DNA of 64,000 nt from positions 124,001 through 188,000 of the forward strand of contig NZ_JAJFAY010000004.1 of assembly GCF_021083305.1 (NCBI RefSeq), read 5' to 3'. The notes beneath the pieces were generated by a model. That model did no database searches and was not told the origin of the DNA. It saw only the letters and a program-made list of their open reading frames with translations. This document shows positions 1-8,359 of the stretch, one piece after another (the stretch's first letter is position 1; each line of letters starts with the position of its first letter). Source of the DNA: Haladaptatus sp. DYF46. Lineage in GTDB: Archaea; Halobacteriota; Halobacteria; Halobacteriales; Haladaptataceae. The position numbers and the translations under genes are program-made.

Positions 1-1040
1 TCACGGCGCAACCGCTCGACCTCCCGCTGACCGAACCGTTCGAGATTTCGCTGGGCGTCCAGCACGAGGCGGCGAACGTCCTCGTGACGGTCGAAACCGA
101 GTCCGGCGTCGTCGGGTACGGTGAGGGTGCACCAGTCCCCCCCGTCACCGGGGAGACGCGCGAGGCGGCGCTCGCGACTGCACGCGCCGCGGCGGCGGTG
201 GTCGAGGGTCGGCCGGTCGGTGACTACCGCCGCCTCGTCGAAGCGCTTCGGAGCACGTTTCCAGGAGCGGTGTCTGCCAACTTCGCGGTCGAAACGGCCG
301 TGCTCGACGCGTTCTGCCGCGAACGCGATATCGTACTCTCGGAACTGTTCGGCGGGATGCCTGCACCGGTCGAGACCGACATAACGGTTCCAATCGACTC
401 CGTCGAAGGGACCGTACGCCGTGCCGAGGAAGCGGTCGAATCGGGATTCGACCACCTCAAAATCAAGACCGGGAACGACGTGCACGAGGACGTCGAGCGC
501 GTCGTCGCCGTTCGAGAGGTCGCCGAGGATGCGGCGATCAAAGTGGATGCGAACCAGGGGTGGACGCCGAAGGAGACCCGAACCTTCGCGAATGCCGTCG
601 CCGACGACGGTATCGAACTCGAACTCATCGAACAACCGGTCGCCGCCGCCGACGTTCGGGGGATGGCCGACGTGCGCCGACACGTCGACGTGCCCATCGC
701 CGCCGACGAGGCGGTGTTCACCCCTGCGGACGCCGTGCGAATCGTCGAGGCCGGGGCTGCGGACATCATAAACGCCAAACTCGGCAAGTCCGGGCCGCTG
801 GCGGTCGCGGACATCGTGGCGATCGCACGCGGTGCGAATCTCGACTGCATGATCGGCTGTATGCTCGAAAGTTCGATCGGCACCCACACCGGTGCACACG
901 TGGTGGCCGGGACGGGTGCGTTCTCGTACGTCGACTTGGACAGCAATCGTCTGCTCGCCGAAGACGTCGTTGCCTCCGGCGACGGGCCGATTCACGAGAT
1001 CACCGGTCCCGGACACGGTGTCACACCGAGTGACGTGTAA
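1..1040 (+). CDS. Dipeptide epimerase (enolase superfamily), 5' end outside window
   Basis: The reading frame is open from base 3, so the true start lies upstream of the window. The visible 345 residues hold the muconate-lactonizing/mandelate-racemase type barrel. The Lys-x-Lys acid/base motif is in HLKIKTG, the first metal ligand is in DANQGW, the second is in IEQPV, the third is in ADEAVF, and the catalytic Lys is in NAKLGKSG. A C-terminal CMLESSIG matches dipeptide epimerases (L-Ala-D/L-Glu epimerase type). These cytoplasmic enzymes invert the alpha carbon of one residue of a dipeptide. The precise dipeptide is not readable from sequence. An o-succinylbenzoate synthase role is less likely because no menaquinone genes are adjacent. 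Confidence 0.85.
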   Translation, partial: TAQPLDLPLTEPFEISLGVQHEAANVLVTVETESGVVGYGEGAPVPPVTGETREAALATARAAAAVVEGRPVGDYRRLVEALRSTFPGAVSANFAVETAVLDAFCRERDIVLSELFGGMPAPVETDITVPIDSVEGTVRRAEEAVESGFDHLKIKTGNDVHEDVERVVAVREVAEDAAIKVDANQGWTPKETRTFANAVADDGIELELIEQPVAAADVRGMADVRRHVDVPIAADEAVFTPADAVRIVEAGAADIINAKLGKSGPLAVADIVAIARGANLDCMIGCMLESSIGTHTGAHVVAGTGAFSYVDLDSNRLLAEDVVASGDGPIHEITGPGHGVTPSDV

Positions 1041-1295
1041 AACCGGTTGGAGGGAGGCGACTCGTTCGCGCGTCCACGACACGGACGCCGAGGGCAGGGA
1101 TAGTTCGAGCCGCTACGACCTCGTCATCTCCCTACTCTCGAAAGGACCGACCGCCGATTGACGGACGACTTCCGATTTAGGAACGGTGGGGACGACAGTG
1201 AACCCGTAACGACGGCAAACACGTTCCGTTCCGTCGCACAGTTCTGCCCGAACCGGAACTCGACGTGGGAGACCGAGAGCGATTACACGATACTG

Positions 1296-2285
1296 TCAGT
1301 CCGTGCCGAGCGCGTCCGCGAGATCATCGCCGACGTCGGCGATGGCTTCGCGGGCTCGGTCCACGCCTCGAAACGTCACGAAACCGTGGACCATGTCCTC
1401 GTAGTTCTCGTAGCGGGTGGGAACGCCGTCGTGGACGAGCTGTTCGGCGTATCGCTTCCCGCCGTCTCGGAGCGGGTCGTATCCGGCGGTGACGACGGTC
1501 GCCGGCGCGATACCGGAGACGTCGGCGGCGTTCGTCGGGTCGGCGTACGGGTTCCGCTCGTGGATCTCGCTCGCGTAATAACAGCGGTCGTACCACTCCA
1601 TGTTGGCTTTGCTGAGGACGATACCCGCGTGTTCTCGTACGGACCGCTGGTCCTCCTCGACGCCGACGGCGGGGTAGATGGGCGCCTGATAGGAGACTTC
1701 GGGGACAGCGTGATTCGGTGAGTCACCGGCCGCCGTCCCGTCGCCACCGGAAGCGGATCCGTCGCGTTCGGCGGCCATGAGGGCGACGACGGCCGCGAGG
1801 TTCCCGCCCGCGGAGTCGCCCGCGACCGCGATGTCTCCATTCCCATCGACGGCGTCCGGATTCGCAGCCGCCCACTCGACGGCGGCGTACGCGTCCTCGA
1901 CCGCCGCGGGAAAGGGGTGTTCCGGAGCGAGTCGGTAGTCGACCGAGAGGACGGCACAGCCGCTCTCCCGGCTGAGGTGACGGCAGAGCCAATCGTGCGT
2001 CGCGATGCTGCCGAGGACGAACCCCCCGCCGTGGAAGAAGACGACCGTGGGAAACGGCCCGTCCGCGTCCGGGAGGTAGAGGCGAACGTCGAGGTCGCCT
2101 GCGGGACCGGGAATGCTTCGGTCGACGGTCGCGCCGACGACGGGCGGGTTTCGGTTCCGTATCCGCATTGCGCCCCGGCTGATGAGGCGGAGGAGCTTCA
2201 GTCCGCGGCGGCTGTGCGGGAGCGGAAGCCGGTCTTGCCGTTCGACCGCCGCCCGCGCCTGCGGATCGATTTCATCGGCTTGCAT
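1296..2285 (-). CDS. Alpha/beta hydrolase, hormone-sensitive-lipase (HSL) type esterase
   Basis: This 329-aa protein has the HSL-family oxyanion-hole motif HGGGF near residue 85 and the nucleophile elbow GDSAGG near residue 157. The Asp of YDPLRDGG and the His of MVHGF complete a plausible Ser-Asp-His triad. The family hydrolyses short acyl esters in the cytoplasm, and the natural substrate is unknown. The length is normal. A Gly/Asp/Ser-rich stretch (about residues 170-195) looks like an expanded surface loop. The gene is convergent with the epimerase gene and divergent from the iron locus. Confidence 0.85.
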   Translation of the reverse strand: MQADEIDPQARAAVERQDRLPLPHSRRGLKLLRLISRGAMRIRNRNPPVVGATVDRSIPGPAGDLDVRLYLPDADGPFPTVVFFHGGGFVLGSIATHDWLCRHLSRESGCAVLSVDYRLAPEHPFPAAVEDAYAAVEWAAANPDAVDGNGDIAVAGDSAGGNLAAVVALMAAERDGSASGGDGTAAGDSPNHAVPEVSYQAPIYPAVGVEEDQRSVREHAGIVLSKANMEWYDRCYYASEIHERNPYADPTNAADVSGIAPATVVTAGYDPLRDGGKRYAEQLVHDGVPTRYENYEDMVHGFVTFRGVDRAREAIADVGDDLADALGTD

Positions 2286-2489
2286 GAGCGGTCGTTCGGA
2301 CGGTCGAAACTAACCGCTTTTGCCCCGTCGGGATGATGTAGGGGACGAGTTTCCATATTTCGCCCGTGGAAACGTCGATTCGTGGCGGTAGAGATATTGC
2401 CGTCGATCGCGTATTTCGACGACGGTTTTCCGAGAACGACCACCGGTGTGCGGTACTGACTCGTGCTCTGTGCGCCACGGATTTCCGGC

Positions 2490-2505
2490 TTTTGGCTGTC
2501 CTAAA
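2490..2505. promoter_or_regulatory. Distal iron-box-like palindrome, unit 1
   Basis: The arms are TTTTGG and CCTAAA with a 4-base spacer, one mismatch from the TTTAGG-N4-CCTAAA pattern of the other three boxes. It lies just upstream of a TATA-like TTTTTGTAT (2516-2524). It resembles DtxR/IdeR-type half-sites (TTAGG/CCTAA). Binding is inferred. Confidence 0.5.
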
Positions 2506-2526
2506 AGTCGGAACGTTTTTGTATGG

Positions 2527-2542
2527 TTTAGGCGGACCTAAA
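2527..2542. promoter_or_regulatory. Proximal iron-box palindrome, unit 1
   Basis: The sequence TTTAGGCGGACCTAAA ends three bases before the ATG at 2546. It therefore lies between the TATA-like element (2516-2524) and a presumed leaderless start. A metal-loaded DtxR-family repressor bound here would block initiation. The same geometry recurs before the binding-protein operon. Confidence 0.75.
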
Positions 2543-2545
2543 CCC

Positions 2546-2737
2546 ATGGTGAACGACCTGACAGACGAGATACCCGCGCGACGCGACTCCGCAAACGTTC
2601 GACGGGAGGCGACGGACGGAATCGAAGGCACACCGCGCGAGAGCTTCGAACGGCACTCCGCCGGAAGGCGACCTTCGTCCGTGAAACCTTCCCGGCAGCG
2701 CATCGCGGACTTCACCGACGGGGGGTTCTCTCCATGA
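2546..2737 (+). CDS. Small iron-box-controlled protein of unknown function
   Basis: This 63-aa reading frame starts at the ATG immediately after the iron-box palindrome and ends in an ATGA overlap with the flavoprotein gene. It is therefore the first gene of the iron unit and probably translationally coupled. It is hydrophilic and rich in Arg, Glu and Ser, with no Cys, no membrane segment and no motif I recognise. It could be a genuine small protein or a leader ORF. The operator position makes this start far more likely than upstream in-frame codons. Confidence 0.55.
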   Translation: MVNDLTDEIPARRDSANVRREATDGIEGTPRESFERHSAGRRPSSVKPSRQRIADFTDGGFSP

Positions 2738-3663
2738 GCACCGTCGACGCCGCCGACGGGAACGCCGAATTCGACTACGACGTCGTCATCGTCGGCGGCG
2801 GTCCCACGGGTTGTTCGGCGGGTCTGTTCACCGCGCGATACGGTCTCGACACGGTCATCTTCGACCGCGGTAACTCCTCGATTCAGCGGTGTGCGTACTT
2901 GGAGAACTATCTCGGTTTCCCCGCGGGCATCGACATCGGGACGCTGTACGCCTTGATGCACGACCACGCCGAGGAAGCCGGTTGTGAACTCGTCTCGGAC
3001 ATGGTCGAGTCGGTCGACCGGGACGGCGACGGCTTCCTCGTCGAAACGCAGGACGGGGATACCGTCACGGCCGAACGCGTCGTGGCGGCCGCCAGATACG
3101 ACGCCGATTTCCTTCGCCCCCTCGACGACGCGGAGGAGATGTTCGTAACGCACAGTCACGGCGGCGAGGAACACGAACACTTCGACCGGGACTACCCGGA
3201 CGAGGACGGAACGACGCCGGTCGACGGGTTGTACGTGGCCGCTCCGGCGGGCGACGCGGAAGCACAGGCGATAATTTCTGCCGGTCAGGGTGCGCGAGTC
3301 GCCCGGACGATACTCGCGGAGGTCCGACGCGAACGCGGATTCCCCGACGATATCGCCGACCACTGGGACTGGATACGTCGTGACGCCAACCTGACCGGGG
3401 AGTGGGCCGATCCCGACAGATGGCGGGAGTGGTTCGACGAACGCACCCCGGACGACCCCGACTTCGATGAGGAACGTCTGGTCGAACTCCGCGAGCGGGA
3501 GATAGACCGGAAGTTCGCGACGTATCTCTCCGACGAGGAGATAGACCGACGAGTCGAGCGCGGTCAGAAACGGCTGCTCGAACACATCGACGACGACCGC
3601 ATCCTCGACGCTGCCCGCGATATCGAGGCCGAGCGGCAAGCGTCCGAGACGAGCGAGGACTGA
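2734..3663 (+). CDS. FAD-dependent oxidoreductase, thioredoxin-reductase-like, in iron operon
   Basis: The N-terminus carries the dinucleotide-binding motif VIVGGGPTGCSAG (about residues 18-30), followed by YLENYLGFP, as in thioredoxin-reductase-like flavoproteins. A second conserved segment, VDGLYVAAPAGDAEAQ, matches the FAD-anchoring end of that fold. The redox CxxC of true thioredoxin reductase is absent. The last 110 residues are an acidic, probably helical tail absent from ordinary TrxR. It lies between an iron-box-controlled small ORF and a FecCD permease, four bases upstream of the latter. A role in reducing imported ferric siderophore is inferred from context only. Confidence 0.75.
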   Translation: MSTVDAADGNAEFDYDVVIVGGGPTGCSAGLFTARYGLDTVIFDRGNSSIQRCAYLENYLGFPAGIDIGTLYALMHDHAEEAGCELVSDMVESVDRDGDGFLVETQDGDTVTAERVVAAARYDADFLRPLDDAEEMFVTHSHGGEEHEHFDRDYPDEDGTTPVDGLYVAAPAGDAEAQAIISAGQGARVARTILAEVRRERGFPDDIADHWDWIRRDANLTGEWADPDRWREWFDERTPDDPDFDEERLVELREREIDRKFATYLSDEEIDRRVERGQKRLLEHIDDDRILDAARDIEAERQASETSED

Positions 3664-3667
3664 GACG

Positions 3668-4783
3668 ATGGCGAGTAAATCGGTTTCCAATTCCGAATCG
3701 ACGAGCCTCCGAGAGCAGTGGCTCGGTTGGTTCGACGGGTCGTTGTTCACCCTCTGTGCCGGGAGCGTTTTGGTCGTCGTCGCTGGCGCGCTCGTCCAAG
3801 TGAGCTTCGGCGCGTTCAGCATGACCATCGCGGAGGCGTGGCACGCCGTGTTCAATCCCGACGTGATTTTCAGCTTGCAAGCGTGGAAAGCCTTCCTTCT
3901 CGGCGCGGAGGTCCCGGAGATGGGCAAACAGAGCCTCATCGTCTGGAACATCCGTCTCCCGCGCGTGTTCGTCGCGATTCTGGTCGGGATGAACCTCGCC
4001 ATCTCGGGTGCCATCTTCCAGGCCGTGACGAGAAACGAACTGGCGAGTCCGTTCATTCTCGGCGTCTCCTCGGGTGCCGGGTTGATGATTCTGCTCACGC
4101 TGGTCGTGTTCTCGGGGCTGTCGGCGTTCCTCCCGCTCATCGCCTCCATCGGCGGTGCGGTCGCGTTCCTCATCGTCTACGCCATCGCGTGGAAGAACGG
4201 CACGTCCCCGGTTCGACTCGTACTGGCCGGCGTCATCGTCGGAACGGTGTTCGGGTCGCTCCAGACGGCGCTCTTCTTCTTCGCCGACGACCTCGGCGTC
4301 GTTCAGTCCGCCATCGCATGGACGACCGGGTCCTTGACAGGAACCGACTGGGAGCAGGTTCGAATGGCCCTCCCGTGGACTGTCGTCACCATGCTGCTGG
4401 CCCTCATCAGTTCCCGACAACTCAACCTCCTCCTGCTCGGCGAGAAAACGGCGAAATCGCTCGGAATGAACGTCGAGAAGGTCCGGTTCCTGTTGTCGGG
4501 AATCGCCGTGCTGGCGGCCGCGGCGAGCATCGCCGTCGCGGGTATCGTGGGATTCGTGGGACTCATCGTTCCACACATGGTCCGCAACATCGTCGGCAGC
4601 GACTACAAGAAACTCATCGTGGGTTGTATGTTCGTCGGACCGGCGTTGATGGTCGCTGCCGACGTCGGCGCGCGCCTCGCATTGAATCCGGTACAGATTC
4701 CGGTCGGTATCGTCACCGGTCTCATCGGTGGACCGTACTTCCTCTACCTGATGCGCAAACAGGAGAACATGGGTGAAATCTGA
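3668..4783 (+). CDS. FecCD/BtuC-family iron ABC transporter permease
   Basis: This 371-aa polytopic membrane protein shows the FecCD hallmarks. These are RLPRVFVAILVG, then GAIFQAVTRNELASPFILG, the coupling-helix region GFVGLIVPHMVRN, and a C-terminal PVQIPVGIVTGLIGGPYF. About ten membrane segments are expected. It would form the channel for ferric siderophore or a related metal chelate with the ATPase that follows, whose ATG overlaps this stop by one base. Only one permease gene is present, so a homodimer is likely, served by the four binding proteins downstream. Confidence 0.93.
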   Translation: MASKSVSNSESTSLREQWLGWFDGSLFTLCAGSVLVVVAGALVQVSFGAFSMTIAEAWHAVFNPDVIFSLQAWKAFLLGAEVPEMGKQSLIVWNIRLPRVFVAILVGMNLAISGAIFQAVTRNELASPFILGVSSGAGLMILLTLVVFSGLSAFLPLIASIGGAVAFLIVYAIAWKNGTSPVRLVLAGVIVGTVFGSLQTALFFFADDLGVVQSAIAWTTGSLTGTDWEQVRMALPWTVVTMLLALISSRQLNLLLLGEKTAKSLGMNVEKVRFLLSGIAVLAAAASIAVAGIVGFVGLIVPHMVRNIVGSDYKKLIVGCMFVGPALMVAADVGARLALNPVQIPVGIVTGLIGGPYFLYLMRKQENMGEI

Positions 4784-5688
4784 TGGCCAGCAAGGACACG
4801 ACGCGCTTGGACGAGAAGCCGGAATCGCTGACCGACCGCCGGGACGGTTCCGATCTACCGACCGGTAAAGCCGCTGACTCGGCGAGCGAGTTCAGCGGTG
4901 AGGACCTCGTCATCGGCTATCCCGCTTCGGACGAGCCGATTCTCGACGACGAGTCGATTCACGTCTCGCCGGGCGAAGTGACCGCACTCGTTGGCCCGAA
5001 CGGCAGCGGAAAGAGCACGCTCCTGAAGGGGCTCGCCAACCAACTCACGCTCGACGGTGGGACCGTTCTCCTTGACGGAGCGGACGTCCACTCGCTCACG
5101 ACGAAGGACTTCGCTCGCAAACTCGGCCTGCTCTCGCAGGAGAACGTTTCGCCGGGCAGTCTCTCCGTCGAAAACCTCATCGAACACGGTCGCTATCCGT
5201 ATCGCGGATTTTTCGAGTCGATGACCCCCGAGGACGAGGCGGCTATCGACCGAGCCATCTCGTTGGCGGGCGTCGAACACCTCCGCGAGCGCCCGGTCGG
5301 GAGTCTCAGCGGCGGTCAAAAGCAACTGGTGTGGATCGCGATGGTTCTCGCGCAGGACACCGACGTCCTGTTGCTCGACGAACCGACGACGTTCCTCGAC
5401 CTGCACCACCAACTCGAAGTGATGGAAATCGTCGAAACGCTCCGGGACGAGAGCGACATCACGGTCGTCGTCGTCCTCCACGACATCTCACAGGCGGCGC
5501 GGTACGCCGACCGGATGGTCGCGCTCAAGGACGGGTCGATTTACGCACGCGGGTCGCCCGATGAGGTTCTCACGGAGCACCTCCTCGCGGACGTCTTCGA
5601 AATCGAGGCGACGGTCGCGTCAACGGAACACGGGCCGCAAATCACGCCGCTTCACCCCCTGCACGACTCCGATAGGGAATCCGAATGA
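4783..5688 (+). CDS. Iron-chelate ABC transporter ATP-binding protein (FepC/FhuC-like)
   Basis: This 301-aa ABC ATPase has Walker A GPNGSGKST (about residue 68), Q-loop LLSQENVSPG, signature LSGGQKQ, Walker B VLLLDEPTTFLD and the switch His in VVLHDISQ. It has about 38 extra acidic residues before the ABC core. It energises the FecCD permease encoded immediately upstream with TGATG coupling. Nothing in the motifs suggests loss of activity. Confidence 0.93.
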   Translation: MASKDTTRLDEKPESLTDRRDGSDLPTGKAADSASEFSGEDLVIGYPASDEPILDDESIHVSPGEVTALVGPNGSGKSTLLKGLANQLTLDGGTVLLDGADVHSLTTKDFARKLGLLSQENVSPGSLSVENLIEHGRYPYRGFFESMTPEDEAAIDRAISLAGVEHLRERPVGSLSGGQKQLVWIAMVLAQDTDVLLLDEPTTFLDLHHQLEVMEIVETLRDESDITVVVVLHDISQAARYADRMVALKDGSIYARGSPDEVLTEHLLADVFEIEATVASTEHGPQITPLHPLHDSDRESE

Positions 5689-5850
5689 GCGGCGAGTGAG
5701 GGTTCCATGGTGGAGAGGACGCCGTGCACGTCCGTACCCTGGGTTCGACGACCACCCACCGTGGCCGAAATCGGATGCGGTTTCGTGATGTCGGGGTCAT
5801 GTCATCGTAAATCGGGGCAAATGACGCCTGAGGGCCACAATATCGATTGC

Positions 5851-5866
5851 TTTAGGATTGCCTAAA
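5851..5866. promoter_or_regulatory. Distal iron-box palindrome, unit 2
   Basis: TTTAGGATTGCCTAAA lies ten bases upstream of a TATA-like TTAAGATAT (5876-5884). It probably covers the BRE/TATA side of the binding-protein operon promoter. It has the same half-sites as the boxes of unit 1. Confidence 0.75.
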
Positions 5867-5884
5867 TCGGAAGGGTTAAGATAT

Positions 5885-5900
5885 TTTAGGCGAGCCTAAA
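5885..5900. promoter_or_regulatory. Proximal iron-box palindrome, unit 2
   Basis: TTTAGGCGAGCCTAAA has perfect seven-base arms and ends four bases before the ATG at 5905. It directly follows the TATA-like element. It is the best palindrome of the four and is likely the main repressor site. Confidence 0.8.
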
Positions 5901-5904
5901 TCCC

Positions 5905-7131
5905 ATGTCAGACGATGACGACGGTCAGGGCGAACCGACTCGCAGGGATTACGTGAAGTACGGCGGGGCGGTCGTCGGCGGCGGGCTACTTGCCGGCTGT
6001 TCCAGTAATGGGTCGGACACGACCCCGGCAGGGACAGCGACCGAGACAGACACCGGCACTGACTCGGAGGCCGCAACGACGACCGAGACGACGGCCGAGG
6101 ATGGGTCGTACTCGGTGACGATGTCACCGGTCGGCACCGTCGAATTCGAAACGCCGCCGGAGAACGTCTTCACCGTAAGTCCCCATCTCGCGGGTATGAC
6201 GGTCGCACTCGGTCACGGAGATGTGGTGAATTCGATCTACGCTCCCGAGTACTTCGACGATATCTGGAACAAATTCCTCGAACGCCTCCCCGGCGTTTCC
6301 GTCAATTGGACGGACGTGGCTGCTTCGTGGAACCCCGGTAAAGAACTGCTCTACGAACTCGACAGCGACCTGCACCTCGCCGACCCGGTCTATATGATCG
6401 CGATGATGGACGCCTGGGAACGTAGCGACATAAAGGAAGTTCGGAACAACATCGCCCCGTTCTTCGGCAACATGTACAGCAACGGGAACACCGCCACGCC
6501 CGACTGGGTCGGGGACTATCAGTACTACAGTCTGTGGGACATGTTCGAGAAGGTTGCACAGGTCTTCCGCGAGACTGACCGGTACGATGCTCTCGCGTCG
6601 ATCCATCGGAACGTGATATCGAATATCGAGAGCAATCTCCCATCGAAGGGAGACCGTCCAACGGTCGCAAACGTCATCCTTGCCGAGAAAGCGGTGTACG
6701 TCTACAATATGAACGGACCTGGGTTCTACCGTGCGCATACGAGACCGCTCGGCGCGGTCGACGCGTTCGAACAGATCGCGGTCGATTCCTCGGTGGGCTA
6801 CGAGAAACTCATCGACGCGGACCCCGATGTCCTCCTCCTCACTGACGGAATGGCGGGGGGCACCGATATGGACGAAAAGCGACAGCAGCTAAACGATGGC
6901 GCTACACAAGCCATCTCCGCGGTGGAAAACGACCGCATCTATCCCCTCGGGACGCGGCTTCAGGGACCGCTCGTCAACCTGTTCCAACTGGAGATGACCG
7001 CCAAGCAGTTGTACCCCGAGCGGTTCGGCGAGTGGCCAACCTACACGGGCGGCGCGTATCCCGAAATTCCGGAAGAAGAACAGCTGTTCGACCGGCAGCG
7101 ACTCACGAACATCGTTAACGGAGAGTTCTGA
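5905..7131 (+). CDS. Iron-chelate ABC transporter substrate-binding lipoprotein, paralogue 1
   Basis: This 408-aa protein has a Tat-type signal. TRRDYVKYGG is followed by a short hydrophobic stretch and the lipobox LLAGC near residue 32, so it is probably exported folded and lipid-anchored at Cys. A Thr/Glu-rich linker follows, then a FepB/FecB-like periplasmic-binding fold. It is the first gene of unit 2, starting leaderless next to an iron box. It is most similar in sequence to paralogue 4, sharing YSVTMSP, SWNP and KELLYELD. The exact chelate is unknown. Confidence 0.9.
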   Translation: MSDDDDGQGEPTRRDYVKYGGAVVGGGLLAGCSSNGSDTTPAGTATETDTGTDSEAATTTETTAEDGSYSVTMSPVGTVEFETPPENVFTVSPHLAGMTVALGHGDVVNSIYAPEYFDDIWNKFLERLPGVSVNWTDVAASWNPGKELLYELDSDLHLADPVYMIAMMDAWERSDIKEVRNNIAPFFGNMYSNGNTATPDWVGDYQYYSLWDMFEKVAQVFRETDRYDALASIHRNVISNIESNLPSKGDRPTVANVILAEKAVYVYNMNGPGFYRAHTRPLGAVDAFEQIAVDSSVGYEKLIDADPDVLLLTDGMAGGTDMDEKRQQLNDGATQAISAVENDRIYPLGTRLQGPLVNLFQLEMTAKQLYPERFGEWPTYTGGAYPEIPEEEQLFDRQRLTNIVNGEF

Positions 7132-7133
7132 CC

Positions 7134-8357
7134 ATGAGCGACGAGACAGGTAGTACCGAGGCACCGACCCGGAGAGAGTACGTGAAGTACGGCGGGGCGG
7201 TCATCGGCGGTGGACTGCTCGCCGGGTGTGCAAGTGATAGCGCATCGGAGACGACATCCTTGAAAACTTCTGAAAAGACGACGACCGAGCGGAAGGCGAC
7301 GACCACATCCGAGACGGATTCTCCGTACGAAGTCACCATTGAACCGTACGGTCAGGTCGTGTTCGACGAAGTCCCGAAAACGTACGTCACGATGGGCTCG
7401 GGTGCATGGACAGACATTGGCTTTGCGTTCGGGAACCAGCCGGTAGCGATGTCGATGACCTACTACCCATTGCAGTACTATCGGTCGTTGCCAGACGTCT
7501 CGTTCGACGAGAACGCCGTCACTGATCTCGGTGACGTCAGTGCGATGAGTACCGAACAGCTGTTCGAAATCGACGCGGACGTTCACATCGTCGACAAACA
7601 ACTCGTCGCCAGCTATTCGGGATGGGACGGCGACGACTTCGATCGGATAGAGACCAATGTGGGGCCGTTTGCCGGGTCGTACATCCGCGGGGAGTGGAGT
7701 GGGAACGCGCTCGGAATGGAGTTCTCGTTCCCCTACTACACGCTTCCGGAGGCGATTTCCCTCGTCGGGGACATATTCCAACAACGAGAACGAGCGTCGG
7801 CGTGGACTCGCCAACTCGAATCGTTCACGGCTGACATCGCCGACCGCTCACCCGAACCAGAGCCGGATGTCGGGATCATCTACTCGGGATCGGACCCGAG
7901 TAAGGGCACGTTCTACATCGCATCGCCTACCGCGGCCGGGGTTGGGAACTACCCGTACGGAGTGCTCGACGTTACGAACGGGTTCGCGGATCTCACCGAC
8001 GCCGAAACGTATCAAACGGACTACGAGGGGCTTCTCGAAATGGACCCCGACTACATCTGTGTCGATTCGGCGATCAGCCAACTCTCTCCGCAGGAGTTCG
8101 AGTCGAAATTCATCGATACGATGAGCGATGACCCCGTCGGACGGGAACTCTCGGCCGTGAAGAACGATGCCGTCGTCCGTGGCTGTGGGCGGCATCAGGG
8201 ACCGATCATCGCACACTTCGAAATCGAAGCGATGGCGAAACAGCTCCACCCGGACGAATTCGGCGCGTTCGACCCCGAACGTTTCCCCGAAGTTCTCGAG
8301 GACGAACGGCTGTTCGACCGCCAACGCCTCGCTGACATCATCAACGGGGAGTTCTGA
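7134..8357 (+). CDS. Iron-chelate ABC transporter substrate-binding lipoprotein, paralogue 2
   Basis: This 407-aa protein has the same architecture as the first: Tat motif TRREYVKYGG, lipobox LLAGC, Thr/Lys/Glu-rich linker, binding-protein fold and a closing block LFDRQRLADIINGEF. It starts two bases after the previous stop. The mid-region has diverged strongly, with only short blocks shared. This points to an old duplication and perhaps a different ligand. Confidence 0.88.
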   Translation: MSDETGSTEAPTRREYVKYGGAVIGGGLLAGCASDSASETTSLKTSEKTTTERKATTTSETDSPYEVTIEPYGQVVFDEVPKTYVTMGSGAWTDIGFAFGNQPVAMSMTYYPLQYYRSLPDVSFDENAVTDLGDVSAMSTEQLFEIDADVHIVDKQLVASYSGWDGDDFDRIETNVGPFAGSYIRGEWSGNALGMEFSFPYYTLPEAISLVGDIFQQRERASAWTRQLESFTADIADRSPEPEPDVGIIYSGSDPSKGTFYIASPTAAGVGNYPYGVLDVTNGFADLTDAETYQTDYEGLLEMDPDYICVDSAISQLSPQEFESKFIDTMSDDPVGRELSAVKNDAVVRGCGRHQGPIIAHFEIEAMAKQLHPDEFGAFDPERFPEVLEDERLFDRQRLADIINGEF

Positions 8358-8359
8358 CA

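Noticed and set aside
1158..1721. Plus-strand frame over the esterase gene
   Set aside because: It overlaps the esterase on the opposite strand and lacks motifs. The spacer 1041-1295 shows no convincing gene.
1730..1745. Palindrome-like sequence in the esterase, considered as a further in-frame hairpin insert
   Set aside because: CGGTGA/TCACCG is short with a one-base centre. The surrounding Gly/Ser-rich loop lacks the hairpin series seen at 9.6, 58.9 and 60.2 kb.
2272..4173. 633-codon antisense open frame across the iron operon
   Set aside because: It overlaps the flavoprotein and permease genes. Its residues are Arg/Val-rich without motifs, a typical shadow of GC-rich coding DNA.
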